This document shows, in pieces, positions 52,360 through 60,782 of a stretch of 64,000 bases of DNA. The stretch's first letter is position 1. Each line of letters opens with the position of its first letter. Source of the stretch: Bacteroidetes bacterium GWF2_40_14 (GTDB lineage: Bacteria > Bacteroidota > Bacteroidia > Bacteroidales > UBA932). The DNA lies in assembly GCA_001769195.1 (NCBI GenBank), contig MEOK01000025.1, forward strand, positions 1 through 64,000, given 5' to 3'. The position numbers and the translations under genes are program-made. Below the pieces are notes generated by a model. That model was not told where the DNA came from and did not search any database. It was given only the letters and a program-made list of their open reading frames with translations.

Positions 52360-54296
52360 TACGATTAATCACCATAGCTCTTCTCTCATTGCTGATTCTT
52401 TCAACTGGTAATGCAGAAGCACACGATTCAAAAACCCACTCCGGAGACACATATCTTATAATCGCCTCCTACAACCCCGACACTAAAAGAATGTCGGACT
52501 TCATCAATTCATTTGGAGAGAGTCTTCTCAAAAATGGAGATAAATCGGAAGTTCTTATTGAAGATCTGGGGACCAAGAATTTTACATTGGAAGCACACAC
52601 CTGGAAGGGTCAGGTAGCAGAACTTCTTAAGAAGCACGAAAAAAGCAGAATAAGAGCAATTGTACTTTTAGGACAAGAGGCATGGGCAGCCTTCCTTCAA
52701 CTTGCAGAATCTGATTCACTGGCACTCATTCCTTTCATGGAAGTACCTGTTTTCTGCGCCTTTACAAGCGAAAATGGCATAACACTTCCTTCAGAGATCC
52801 AGGACAAAAAATGGAGGCCGACATGGATAAATATGGCAGAACATGCAACCGGTAAATTCAGATGCGGTGGTTTTCTGAATGTTTATGATGTTGCTGCCAA
52901 CATAAAGCTGATAAAGGATTTCTACCCAAATGTCACAAGAATTGCCTTACTTACCGACAACACTTACGGAGGTGCCTCGCTAATAGGATTGTTCAGAAAA
53001 GAGATTGCAAATTTTCCCGAAATATTTCCCATTTACATAGACGGAAGAAAAGTTTCCGGAGAGCAGGCCAAAGAGATGGTGAGTAAACTGTCGACTGGCA
53101 CAGCGCTGCTGATTGGCACATGGAGAGTAAACAAAGAGGGGCAATATTTTCTGAGAAACTCTCTTGAAGAACTGGTATCGGAGCGTCAGGATTTGCCAAT
53201 CTTTTCACTTACGGGATCAGGAATAGGCACTTTGGCTATCGGTGGCTTTATACCTGAATACGGAGCAAATGCAAATATAATTGCTCAGCAGATCATTAAC
53301 TTCAACCATGGCAAGCCCGACTCTTTAAGATTCATAAGGGGCGAAGGAATGTACAATTTCGACAGCCGAAAGCTTAAAGAACTTGGTGTAAGGTCGGACC
53401 AACTTCCGGCCAACAGCGTACTCATCAGTAGTGAAGACCCTCGTATAGATTTGTATAAGAATTATATAACTATCATATCTGTAATAACCGTTTTGTCGGT
53501 ATTGTTGCTTATAACTATGTTTGTATTGTACCACAGAAACAAGAAACTGAGACAAAACCTGGAGACGCGGGAAATCGAACTCATAGCCGCCAAAGACATT
53601 GCAGAAGAGTCGGACAAGCTCAAGTCTGCATTCCTGGCAAACATGAGCCACGAGATACGTACACCATTAAATGCCATAGTAGGCTTTTCCGACATCCTCT
53701 GTACCGAAACCCTTACAGAAACAGAAAAAACAAATTACAACAGTCTTATATCTCAGAATTCCGACATTCTGCTCACTCTGATAAACGACATACTTGATAT
53801 ATCTCGGCTCGAAACCGGTAAAACAAAATTCGCATTTCAGCAAGTAGAGTTGAATGCATTGTTCGACAATGTCTCAAGCACAACTCAACATCTCCGTAAA
53901 CCAGGCATCCAATACAACTTCAACCCCGGCAAAGAGAGTTTCATTTTAAAAACCGACCCAAAAAGGCTGATGCAGGTACTCATAAACCTCATTACCAACG
54001 CAAATAAATTCACTGAACAAGGAGCAATAACTCTTTCATATGAGTTGGATTCCAGTCTCTCTTTCATTCTCTTCACAATCACCGACACCGGCTGTGGGGT
54101 TCCTGCCGGAAAAACCAAAAACATTTTCAAACGCTTCGAAAAACTGGATGAATACAAACAAGGCACCGGACTCGGCCTTGCAATATGCAAGCAAATCATT
54201 ACCAAACTCGGTGGCGACATATGGATAGATCCGAACTACAGCTCAGGTGCCCGCTTCTGTTTTACACACCCTACCTCTCATGACCAAGTTATTTAA
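52356..54296 (+). CDS. Sensor histidine kinase with periplasmic binding-protein-like sensor domain
   Basis: A 646-residue membrane kinase. A signal peptide (about 1-22) leads to a periplasmic domain (about 25-360) of ABC-sugar/peptide-binding style (TYLIIASYNPDTKRM, VLLGQEAWAAF, RIALLTDNTYGG). One membrane helix at about 370-393 is followed by a coiled coil, the HisKA domain with His432 in NMSHEIRTPLNAIVGF, and HATPase_c with NLITNANKFT, DTGCGVP and GTGLGLAICK. No receiver domain or response regulator is adjacent, so the phosphate acceptor must be elsewhere. Such sensors bind small ligands directly or through partner proteins. It overlaps the upstream gene by 4 bp. Confidence 0.94.
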   Translation: MIRLITIALLSLLILSTGNAEAHDSKTHSGDTYLIIASYNPDTKRMSDFINSFGESLLKNGDKSEVLIEDLGTKNFTLEAHTWKGQVAELLKKHEKSRIRAIVLLGQEAWAAFLQLAESDSLALIPFMEVPVFCAFTSENGITLPSEIQDKKWRPTWINMAEHATGKFRCGGFLNVYDVAANIKLIKDFYPNVTRIALLTDNTYGGASLIGLFRKEIANFPEIFPIYIDGRKVSGEQAKEMVSKLSTGTALLIGTWRVNKEGQYFLRNSLEELVSERQDLPIFSLTGSGIGTLAIGGFIPEYGANANIIAQQIINFNHGKPDSLRFIRGEGMYNFDSRKLKELGVRSDQLPANSVLISSEDPRIDLYKNYITIISVITVLSVLLLITMFVLYHRNKKLRQNLETREIELIAAKDIAEESDKLKSAFLANMSHEIRTPLNAIVGFSDILCTETLTETEKTNYNSLISQNSDILLTLINDILDISRLETGKTKFAFQQVELNALFDNVSSTTQHLRKPGIQYNFNPGKESFILKTDPKRLMQVLINLITNANKFTEQGAITLSYELDSSLSFILFTITDTGCGVPAGKTKNIFKRFEKLDEYKQGTGLGLAICKQIITKLGGDIWIDPNYSSGARFCFTHPTSHDQVI

Positions 54297-54510
54297 GGTA
54301 TCTCTCTTAATATCTGACATTTGCAATAAAATTATAAATACACTAAGTATTTATTTAACTGCAAGTTACCTCAAATGACTTGGTCGGGCCATTGTTTTTT
54401 TTCAAAAAAAAATTAGGGTAAATGCTTTTTCAATTGTATATATTGTAGAAACAGGCTGAAGAGTTTCTGATATTTAGATTAAAATTAGTTTAGGTAAAAT
54501 GCGTTCAAGA
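54297..54510. other. Intergenic region after the histidine kinase
   Basis: AT-rich, no gene. It has a weak AAATAC/GTATTT hairpin near 54336-54353 and poly-T and poly-A runs near 54391-54412; I see nothing more specific before the terminator at 54511. Confidence 0.5.
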
Positions 54511-54550
54511 AGACGTCCATTTTGGGAAATCCCCCGAAATGGACGTTTTT
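54511..54550 (+). terminator. Rho-independent terminator after the histidine kinase gene
   Basis: A 10-bp stem ACGTCCATTT/AAATGGACGT encloses an inner GGG-AAAT-CCC hairpin and is followed by TTTTT. It lies about 215 bases after the stop and closes the panC-to-kinase unit. Confidence 0.9.
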
Positions 54551-54575
54551 GATTTAAAAATGTCGTGGAAAATCG

Positions 54576-54583
54576 TACATTTG
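54576..54583 (+). promoter_or_regulatory. Promoter -7 element of the Pmp3 gene
   Basis: TACATTTG, 34 bases before the ATG. A TTTG at 54548-54551 overlaps the terminator T run and is slightly far upstream. Confidence 0.6.
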
Positions 54584-54617
54584 AGCACCAATTAGCCACG
54601 AAAAAAAATAAACAGAC

Positions 54618-54773
54618 ATGTCATTTTTAAGAGTCCTCATCTGCATATTTTTCCCACCCCTGGCCGTTATTGACTACGGATGCGGGTCGGTACTTATTGT
54701 ATTTCTTCTCACCCTTGCCGGATGGGTTCCAGGCGTAATAGCTGCACTAATAATCGTAAACAGAGCGAGATAA
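54618..54773 (+). CDS. Pmp3/YqaE-family small membrane peptide
   Basis: A 51-residue protein: MSFLRVLICIFFPPLAVID at the start, then CGSVLIVFLLTLAGWVPGVI and a short charged tail NRAR. The FPPLAV and LTLxGWxPGxIHA-like pattern and two membrane helices identify the Pmp3 (UPF0057) family, small hydrophobic peptides tied to membrane potential and stress tolerance in yeast and plants. Function in bacteria is not established. It is followed 3 bp later by a nitroreductase gene and probably co-transcribed with it. Confidence 0.93.
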   Translation: MSFLRVLICIFFPPLAVIDYGCGSVLIVFLLTLAGWVPGVIAALIIVNRAR

Positions 54774-54776
54774 CGC

Positions 54777-55640
54777 ATGAACATAAACCATACAATCATC
54801 GCAAGGAAATCCTGCAGGACATACAATCAGGAATATCTTAAACAATCCGACAAAAAGGCACTCGAAGAATTTATAGAGCAGAATAAAAGGGTTGTAACCG
54901 GAGACAAAATCAATCTGACTATTCTGGAGAAAGGAACAGAAGAGAAAAAAATGAAGCTTGCATACGGTGCAATCAAAGGAAATAAGACATATCTTCTTGG
55001 AGCTACAAAAGACGACCCAATTGCCAGGCTGAATTACGGTTATCTGATGGAAAAAGTAGTACTCAGAGCCACGGAGCTGGGGATTTCCTCATGCTGGGTA
55101 GGATATTTCGACCATGATTACTTCAGCGACATTGTGCTGGACAAAGGGTCGGTAATTCCCGGTCTGGTTATAATAGGATATGCTGCAGAAAAAAAGACAA
55201 TTCCTGAAAAATTCATGCGCTATGCAGTTGGAGCTTCGCAAAGAATGCCCTGGGAAAAACTGTTTTTCAACTACCATACACAGGTTCCTGTCAACCGCAG
55301 TCAGATAGACTCTAACCGCGACAGCACGTTGCATAAATATTCCGAATCACTGGAAATGCTCCGGCTCGCCCCATCGGCCAGCAACACTCAGCCATGGCGG
55401 ATATTTTTTGACAAAAAAAATGACTCGTTCCACTTCTTCAAAAAACCAAAGAACAGAATCTACGAATCAATGGGAATGCATGAACTGGATATGGGAATTG
55501 CCATGGCTCACTTTGAACTGACATCTCTTCAAAATGGGTTGAAAGGTTCCTGGGCAATAGAATCTGCTATAAATCCAAACCATGTTTCAGACGAGTTACA
55601 ATACATTATCAGCTGGAAATGCGATAATCTAAATGACTAA
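54777..55640 (+). CDS. Putative nitroreductase-family protein (TM_nitroreductase type)
   Basis: A 287-residue protein with two nitroreductase-like halves, as in the PF14512 group. The first half has ARKSCRTYNQEYL and LGISSCWVGYF; the second has LEMLRLAPSASNTQPWRIFF with the FMN-binding S-x-S-N-x-Q-P-W. One chain thus mimics the usual nitroreductase dimer. Flavin-dependent redox activity is expected but the substrate is unknown. Confidence 0.9.
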   Translation: MNINHTIIARKSCRTYNQEYLKQSDKKALEEFIEQNKRVVTGDKINLTILEKGTEEKKMKLAYGAIKGNKTYLLGATKDDPIARLNYGYLMEKVVLRATELGISSCWVGYFDHDYFSDIVLDKGSVIPGLVIIGYAAEKKTIPEKFMRYAVGASQRMPWEKLFFNYHTQVPVNRSQIDSNRDSTLHKYSESLEMLRLAPSASNTQPWRIFFDKKNDSFHFFKKPKNRIYESMGMHELDMGIAMAHFELTSLQNGLKGSWAIESAINPNHVSDELQYIISWKCDNLND

Positions 55641-55690
55641 TATTTGCTATTCTCTCCGTTAATATTTACATTAGAGGAAATAATAAAGAC

Positions 55691-56572
55691 ATGAAAAAAA
55701 TACTTCTATCAATACTTATCATATCGCTGGCAAGCTTCTCATATGCTCAACCCAAAAAAAAGACAGACAAGCAACCTGTAGGCAGCCAGAAGGTTTATTA
55801 TAAATCTGAAGATCGCAGCATATTTGACAAATACTCAGCTTACATTTATAATAAAACAAATCTGCCTGACAATCAATTAATTATTGAAACGGCAAAGTTT
55901 TTTCTCAATGTCCCTTATGTTGCCAACACTCTTGAAATTGAGCCTGAGGGACTTGTTGTAAACCTAAGATCGCTTGATTGCACAACATTTGTAGAGACAG
56001 TATTTGCTTTGGCAATGACAGCCAAGACAAAAGTACTCACCTTCGATAACTTCTGCAGCAAACTGAGGCTAGTCCGCTACAGAAATGGAGTGATAAACGA
56101 CTACACCGACAGGTTGCACTATACATCAGACTGGATATACCAAAATCAGGAAAAGAAAATTGTGAAGAATATATCAAAAATGCCGGGATCAAAACCACTC
56201 ATTTTAAATTTACATATAATGTCTTCAAATACAAATGAATACAAACAACTTAACGGAAAAGAAGACCTGATTGGTAAAATAAAAGCCAAGGAGAGTGAAA
56301 TAAACTCAAGAGAGCACTATTATCTTCCAGCCGAAGAAATAGATAGACGAGCATCGCAATTTAAGAGTGGAGATATGGTTGGTTTTGTAACCACAATACC
56401 CGGAATAGACATATCACATGTAGGAATAATTTATAAAGACGGGAAGAAACTGACCTTCATACATGCATCCTCTACACATAAAAAAGTGGTAATCAATAAA
56501 GATCCTCTATCGGTATTTGTAAAAGGCACCGGCCGGAACACCGGAATAGTACTGGCAAGAGCACGTTTTTAA
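55691..56572 (+). CDS. Secreted DUF1460 (N-acetylmuramoyl-L-alanine amidase-like) protein
   Basis: A 293-residue secreted protein; the signal peptide ends at SYAQ (residue 20). The papain-like NlpC/P60-related DUF1460 fold has the candidate nucleophile Cys97 in RSLDCTTFVETVFALA and a His in DISHVGIIY (around residue 250). Structures of this family show an amidase cleaving cell-wall peptides. It stands alone with an AT-rich leader; the following gene is 30 bp downstream. Confidence 0.92.
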   Translation: MKKILLSILIISLASFSYAQPKKKTDKQPVGSQKVYYKSEDRSIFDKYSAYIYNKTNLPDNQLIIETAKFFLNVPYVANTLEIEPEGLVVNLRSLDCTTFVETVFALAMTAKTKVLTFDNFCSKLRLVRYRNGVINDYTDRLHYTSDWIYQNQEKKIVKNISKMPGSKPLILNLHIMSSNTNEYKQLNGKEDLIGKIKAKESEINSREHYYLPAEEIDRRASQFKSGDMVGFVTTIPGIDISHVGIIYKDGKKLTFIHASSTHKKVVINKDPLSVFVKGTGRNTGIVLARARF

Positions 56573-56602
56573 TTTACCTCGCAATTGAAAAAACCCTAAG
56601 TC

Positions 56603-56953
56603 ATGGAAAAGCTCACATTCACAATAGAACCTGCAATTTTTGATAAAATTGTTGCCGGCAAACAAAAAAAATTCAGAACAAACATCAAACCCGCAGATAT
56701 ACAGGAATATTTTTGCCTTACAGATTCAAAATCGATAGAAATCAAGGATTTCAACGTTGTCGAGTTCAAGACCACACTTCACGACGGAACAGAAAAGAGC
56801 TGCCTTTTCAAAACAGGCAACGAGGAGATTGATTTTCTTATTCCAAATGATCTTCTGGACAAAGAGTCTCTAGATATTAACTCATTCTACGACTCCGACA
56901 ACATGCCTCCGGCAGAAATTGAATTTGAACTGCGTAATCAACTGGAACAATAG
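56603..56953 (+). CDS. Hypothetical protein, possibly PUA/ASCH-like
   Basis: A 116-residue acidic cytoplasmic protein with no signal peptide or membrane segment. The opening LTFTIEPAIFDKIVAGKQKKFRT is loosely like the start of ASCH-domain proteins (x-F-x-x-I-x-x-G-x-K-x-x-E-x-R), but the Glu of that motif is missing, so the match is weak. It ends 2 bp before lipA and may be co-transcribed with it. No function can be assigned. Confidence 0.75.
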   Translation: MEKLTFTIEPAIFDKIVAGKQKKFRTNIKPADIQEYFCLTDSKSIEIKDFNVVEFKTTLHDGTEKSCLFKTGNEEIDFLIPNDLLDKESLDINSFYDSDNMPPAEIEFELRNQLEQ

Positions 56954-56955
56954 GA

Positions 56956-57816
56956 ATGATAATAAGATCAGACAAAAAACCGGAATGGCTAAAAATAAAA
57001 CTAGATACGTCCGGAGGATATTCAGAAGTAGATAAAATAGTTAAAGAACACTCACTTCACACAATATGCAGCAGCGGAATGTGTCCGAATAAAACGGAAT
57101 GCTGGAGCAGGGGAACAGCAACATTCATGATACTTGGTAATATCTGCACCCGTTCATGCAGGTTTTGCGCAACTATAACGGGCAAACCTCTAATTCCAAA
57201 TATTGATGAACCTGCGGAACTGGCAGAGTCTGTTTCTCTCATGAAGCTGAAGCACTGCGTTATAACATCTGTGACCCGTGATGATCTGCCCGACGGAGGA
57301 GCTTCTCACTGGGCAAGTGTTATTAAGGAGTGCCTGATAGTTAATCCCGATACAACCATCGAGGTACTTATTCCTGACTTTGATGCCAGAGAGGAGCTTA
57401 TTGATATTGTACTTGATGCAAGGCCCCATATTGTGGCACACAACATAGAAACAGTTAAGAGACTTACCCCTTCTGTGAGATCAAGGGCAAAGTATGAGGT
57501 ATCGCTTCAGACAATCAACTACATCGCCCGAAAAGGTTTTATAGCCAAAAGTGGTATTATGCTTGGTCTGGGAGAGAGCGAGGAAGAGGTTATGGAAGCT
57601 CTCACCGACCTTCAGAAAAACGGATGCAGTGTTGTCACTATTGGCCAGTACCTGCGTCCGTCACTGAATCATCTGCCGGTTGTTGAGTATATTAACCCTG
57701 TACAATTTGACAAGTACAAGGAGTTTGCTCTAAAAATTGGTTTTACATATGCAGAGAGTGGTCCGCTGGTGAGGTCGTCTTACAGGGCGGAAAAGGCAAT
57801 GGGCATTGGGCATTAG
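56956..57816 (+). CDS. lipA: Lipoyl synthase
   Basis: A 286-residue radical-SAM enzyme inserting two sulfurs into protein-bound octanoyl groups. The auxiliary cluster Cys are 38, 43 and 49 (CSSGMCPNKTEC) and the SAM cluster Cys 64, 68 and 71 (CTRSCRFC). The C-terminal RSSYRA carries the conserved Ser ligand. The start ATG is 2 bp after the preceding gene. The last four residues, GIGH, and the stop codon are encoded by a heptamer repeat array. Confidence 0.97.
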   Translation: MIIRSDKKPEWLKIKLDTSGGYSEVDKIVKEHSLHTICSSGMCPNKTECWSRGTATFMILGNICTRSCRFCATITGKPLIPNIDEPAELAESVSLMKLKHCVITSVTRDDLPDGGASHWASVIKECLIVNPDTTIEVLIPDFDAREELIDIVLDARPHIVAHNIETVKRLTPSVRSRAKYEVSLQTINYIARKGFIAKSGIMLGLGESEEEVMEALTDLQKNGCSVVTIGQYLRPSLNHLPVVEYINPVQFDKYKEFALKIGFTYAESGPLVRSSYRAEKAMGIGH

Positions 57817-57836
57817 GCATTGGGCAATAGGCAATA
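57795..57836 (+). repeat. Heptamer tandem repeat array at the lipA stop codon
   Basis: Six heptamers in the coding orientation: GGCAATG, GGCATTG, GGCATTA, GGCATTG, GGCAATA, GGCAATA. The lipA stop TAG (57814-57816) lies inside. The lipB ATG follows 7 bases after the array. Confidence 0.95.
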
Positions 57837-57842
57837 AAATAT

Positions 57843-58502
57843 ATGTTCACAATAAAAGAGCTTGGTCTGGTAGACTACAAAGAGGCTTGGGATTTGCAAA
57901 AAGAGCTTTTCAACAAGCTTATTGAGGCAAAGGCGAATGGCGGTAAGGGCGAGATGCACCTTCTGCTGCTCGAACATCCGCATGTATACACAATGGGAAT
58001 GCACGGAAACGTTAACAATCTGCTGTTTAACGAAGATTTCCTAAAACGGATTGGAGCAAAATATTACAGAATTGAGAGGGGTGGTGACGTTACATATCAT
58101 GGCTACGGGCAACTGGTAGGATACCCTATCTTTGACCTCGAAGAACTCGGTTTGGGAATCAAAAAATATATGTGGTCCCTGGAAGAGGCTATCATTATGA
58201 CAATTGCAGAGTATGGAATAACTGCAACAAGGATGGATGGAGCTGTGGGAGTATGGATTGATGCCCAGACACCACATGCCCGCAAAATTGCTGCCTTGGG
58301 CGTAAAGGCATCGCGGTTTGTAACTATGCACGGATTTGCACTGAACGTAACAACGGACCTAAGTTACTTCAATCATATAAATCCATGTGGATTTGTAGAT
58401 AAGGGGGTCACTTCCATAGAAAAAGAGACAGGACTCAAACCCACGTTAAAAGAGGTTGGAGAGAAATTCACTCGCCATTTGCGCTCTCTCTTGTTTATAT
58501 AG
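57843..58502 (+). CDS. lipB: Lipoyl(octanoyl) transferase
   Basis: A 219-residue LipB that moves octanoate from acyl carrier protein to lipoyl domains, the substrate for LipA. The family motifs are ERGGDVTYHGYGQLVGYPI and INPCGFVDKGVTS (catalytic Cys with a Lys nearby in the fold, MHGFALNV preceding). Together with lipA it makes the lipoate branch for 2-oxoacid dehydrogenases. Its 3' end overlaps the convergent histidine kinase gene by 8 bp. Confidence 0.97.
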   Translation: MFTIKELGLVDYKEAWDLQKELFNKLIEAKANGGKGEMHLLLLEHPHVYTMGMHGNVNNLLFNEDFLKRIGAKYYRIERGGDVTYHGYGQLVGYPIFDLEELGLGIKKYMWSLEEAIIMTIAEYGITATRMDGAVGVWIDAQTPHARKIAALGVKASRFVTMHGFALNVTTDLSYFNHINPCGFVDKGVTSIEKETGLKPTLKEVGEKFTRHLRSLLFI

Positions 58503-60777
58503 GATTGTATTTTATTTCAAAGTAGAAATAACTCCCGTTCCCGGGTTCAGACTCAACGCCTATACTCCCTCCCAACATCTCCACATACTCTCTGACAATG
58601 GCAAGACCAATTCCGGCTCCTTCGTATGAGCGGGTTATGTTCTGATCTACCTGCATAAAAGCGTCAAAGATAATCTCATGCCTGTCGGGTGGTATGCCTA
58701 TACCACTATCCCTTACAAAAAACAACAACCTGTCATGGTCGAGCATATATCCAAACTCTACAAAACCCTCTTTTGTGAATTTAATTGCGTTCTTGATAAG
58801 ATTTATAAGGATAGCCTCCAGCTTTACCTTGTCAATTTTTACAACCGATGCCCTGTCTACAAGACCCTTGATTACAGACAACCTTAATCCCTTGCTCTCT
58901 GCCTCGGTCTTGAATGTGGTGTTAAGAATATCAATTGTCTCATTCAGACTTACGCTACCCTCGCTCAGTCTCGCATGACCTGCCTCTATTTTGGAAATCT
59001 CAATTATATCGTTGAGGGTACTAAGTATTCTCTCACTGCTTTTCTTTAGAAGATCGGAATAGATAATTTGATCTTCTGCACTAATATCTGTCATTTGAAA
59101 CAGATCAAGGAAACCGGTTATTGCATTCAACGGAGTGCGAATCTCATGACTAAGGTTGGAAAGAAATGCAGACTTAAGTCTGTCACTCTCCTCCGCCCTC
59201 TCTTTTGCCACAACAAGCTCTTCCTGATTTAATTTTCTGAGATAGGCCGCACCAATGGTATTTGCTGCAGCAGAAATGAGTCTCTCCTCAACCACCGACC
59301 ACTCCCTCTCATTAATACAGTCGTCAAAACCAATGAATCCCCAAAGTTTTTTGTCGACAAAAATGGGGGTTGCAAAAATAGATTTAATACCCTGGCTTTC
59401 CAGGTCAGATCTCTCTTTATCCGGAAACTCCCTAACCATTCCCGTAATGGTTCCTCCGGAAAGGAATGCAGTATACCAACGCGGACAAACCTTTTCGTAA
59501 GGAAGATTCTGTAAATAAGGATTATTTATCTGTTTTTCAACGGTACCGTCAGTCCACTCATACTTCTGGCTCATTAAAGGCATCAGGTACCCGGGATGGT
59601 CGGTGTTCGTAAAAATATAGGCTCTGTTTGTTCCTGTTGCATTACCAATAATTCCCAAAGCTCCCTCTATATATTCATCAGGGTTTTCTCCCTGCACCAG
59701 GATAGAATTAGCTCTGGCTATTGCATCCAGAAGCCTGTCCCTCATAACCTCCTGAGTTTCGTCCCTGATTATAATAAGCCGGCTGCCTGAGTGATTGGCT
59801 ATGTCCTGTTTGTTTATTCCATATGTAAATGTATTTTCATTGGCTACTCCATCCAATTTTGTAATTTCTACTCTAGCCGGCGTATCACTGCTCAGCACAG
59901 CATTTGCAAGTTTGTCCTCCTCAGAGGCAGCATCCAGATTAAGCCCTAAAACATCTTTTCTATTGATTTTCAAAAACATGCGGGCAGCGCTATTTATGTC
60001 TTGAATTCGATTTTCTTCGTCAAGAACAACAATGCCCTCCTCCAGAACCTCTACAAGAGTTTCCCTGGCAACAGGGGCAATCTCCAGAAAACGTTTGTTG
60101 AATATGGACCACGCTATCAATGTTCCGCTCATGATTATGCTAAAAGGAACAATATCGAAACCTGGAGCAGGATTGTTGTCGGTAAGATATAGAACGCTGG
60201 CAATCCAGGGGCACATTGAGGCAAGAAAGATAATACCTCCTTGTAGCTTTAATATTTCAATCTGACGATAGATATTTCTGACCAAAAAGAAAGAGGCCGT
60301 AAAAAGCAAAATATAGTTATAGCCCAGATAGCCTACCCAGAAACCTAAACCATGATAGTATTCAGTGAGATTTGTCTGCGCAGATAATGGTGAAAATCCT
60401 GTCCAGATAAGATGGTGAAATTCGTTTGTCAATGCAAGCAGGAAAGTTATTGCCGGGATAACCGATATCCATATTTTCTTTTGCATGTTGAGCCACTTCT
60501 CCTTGTTTATGAAACTGACTACAAAGAACAGATAGGCAACCGGTGTGAAGACAGCCGGAAGATAGGCGATTTTTGACCAGAATATCTTTCCTTCAATTGT
60601 AGCTGATGCTGTCTCCAAAATGACGAACAGAGCCCATATACCTGCCGATAACATAACAATGGCGAGCTCCTCTGCTGCTTTGATTTTTCTCTTCTGCCAG
60701 GAGAGATATGTAACAAAAAAGGAGAGCAGCCCTGCTGCCAGGAAGACCAATGAAAATATTGTAAACCTGTAGTCCAT
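58495..60777 (-). CDS. Histidine kinase with N-terminal 7TM region, PAS and GAF domains
   Basis: A 760-residue kinase. Seven membrane helices of the histidine-kinase 7TM type fill about residues 1-228. A PAS domain (about 237-345, VLEEGIVVLDEENRIQDINSAA), a GAF domain (about 350-512, FVDKKLWGFIGFDDC), HisKA with His544 in NLSHEIRTPLNAITGF, and HATPase_c (NLIKNAIKFT, DSGIGIP, GAGIGLAIVREYV) follow. It is 5 bp downstream of the DHp-less ATPase gene and last in the V4R cluster. No response regulator is adjacent. Confidence 0.95.
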   Translation of the reverse strand: MDYRFTIFSLVFLAAGLLSFFVTYLSWQKRKIKAAEELAIVMLSAGIWALFVILETASATIEGKIFWSKIAYLPAVFTPVAYLFFVVSFINKEKWLNMQKKIWISVIPAITFLLALTNEFHHLIWTGFSPLSAQTNLTEYYHGLGFWVGYLGYNYILLFTASFFLVRNIYRQIEILKLQGGIIFLASMCPWIASVLYLTDNNPAPGFDIVPFSIIMSGTLIAWSIFNKRFLEIAPVARETLVEVLEEGIVVLDEENRIQDINSAARMFLKINRKDVLGLNLDAASEEDKLANAVLSSDTPARVEITKLDGVANENTFTYGINKQDIANHSGSRLIIIRDETQEVMRDRLLDAIARANSILVQGENPDEYIEGALGIIGNATGTNRAYIFTNTDHPGYLMPLMSQKYEWTDGTVEKQINNPYLQNLPYEKVCPRWYTAFLSGGTITGMVREFPDKERSDLESQGIKSIFATPIFVDKKLWGFIGFDDCINEREWSVVEERLISAAANTIGAAYLRKLNQEELVVAKERAEESDRLKSAFLSNLSHEIRTPLNAITGFLDLFQMTDISAEDQIIYSDLLKKSSERILSTLNDIIEISKIEAGHARLSEGSVSLNETIDILNTTFKTEAESKGLRLSVIKGLVDRASVVKIDKVKLEAILINLIKNAIKFTKEGFVEFGYMLDHDRLLFFVRDSGIGIPPDRHEIIFDAFMQVDQNITRSYEGAGIGLAIVREYVEMLGGSIGVESEPGNGSYFYFEIKYNPI

Positions 60778-60782
60778 CCCAA

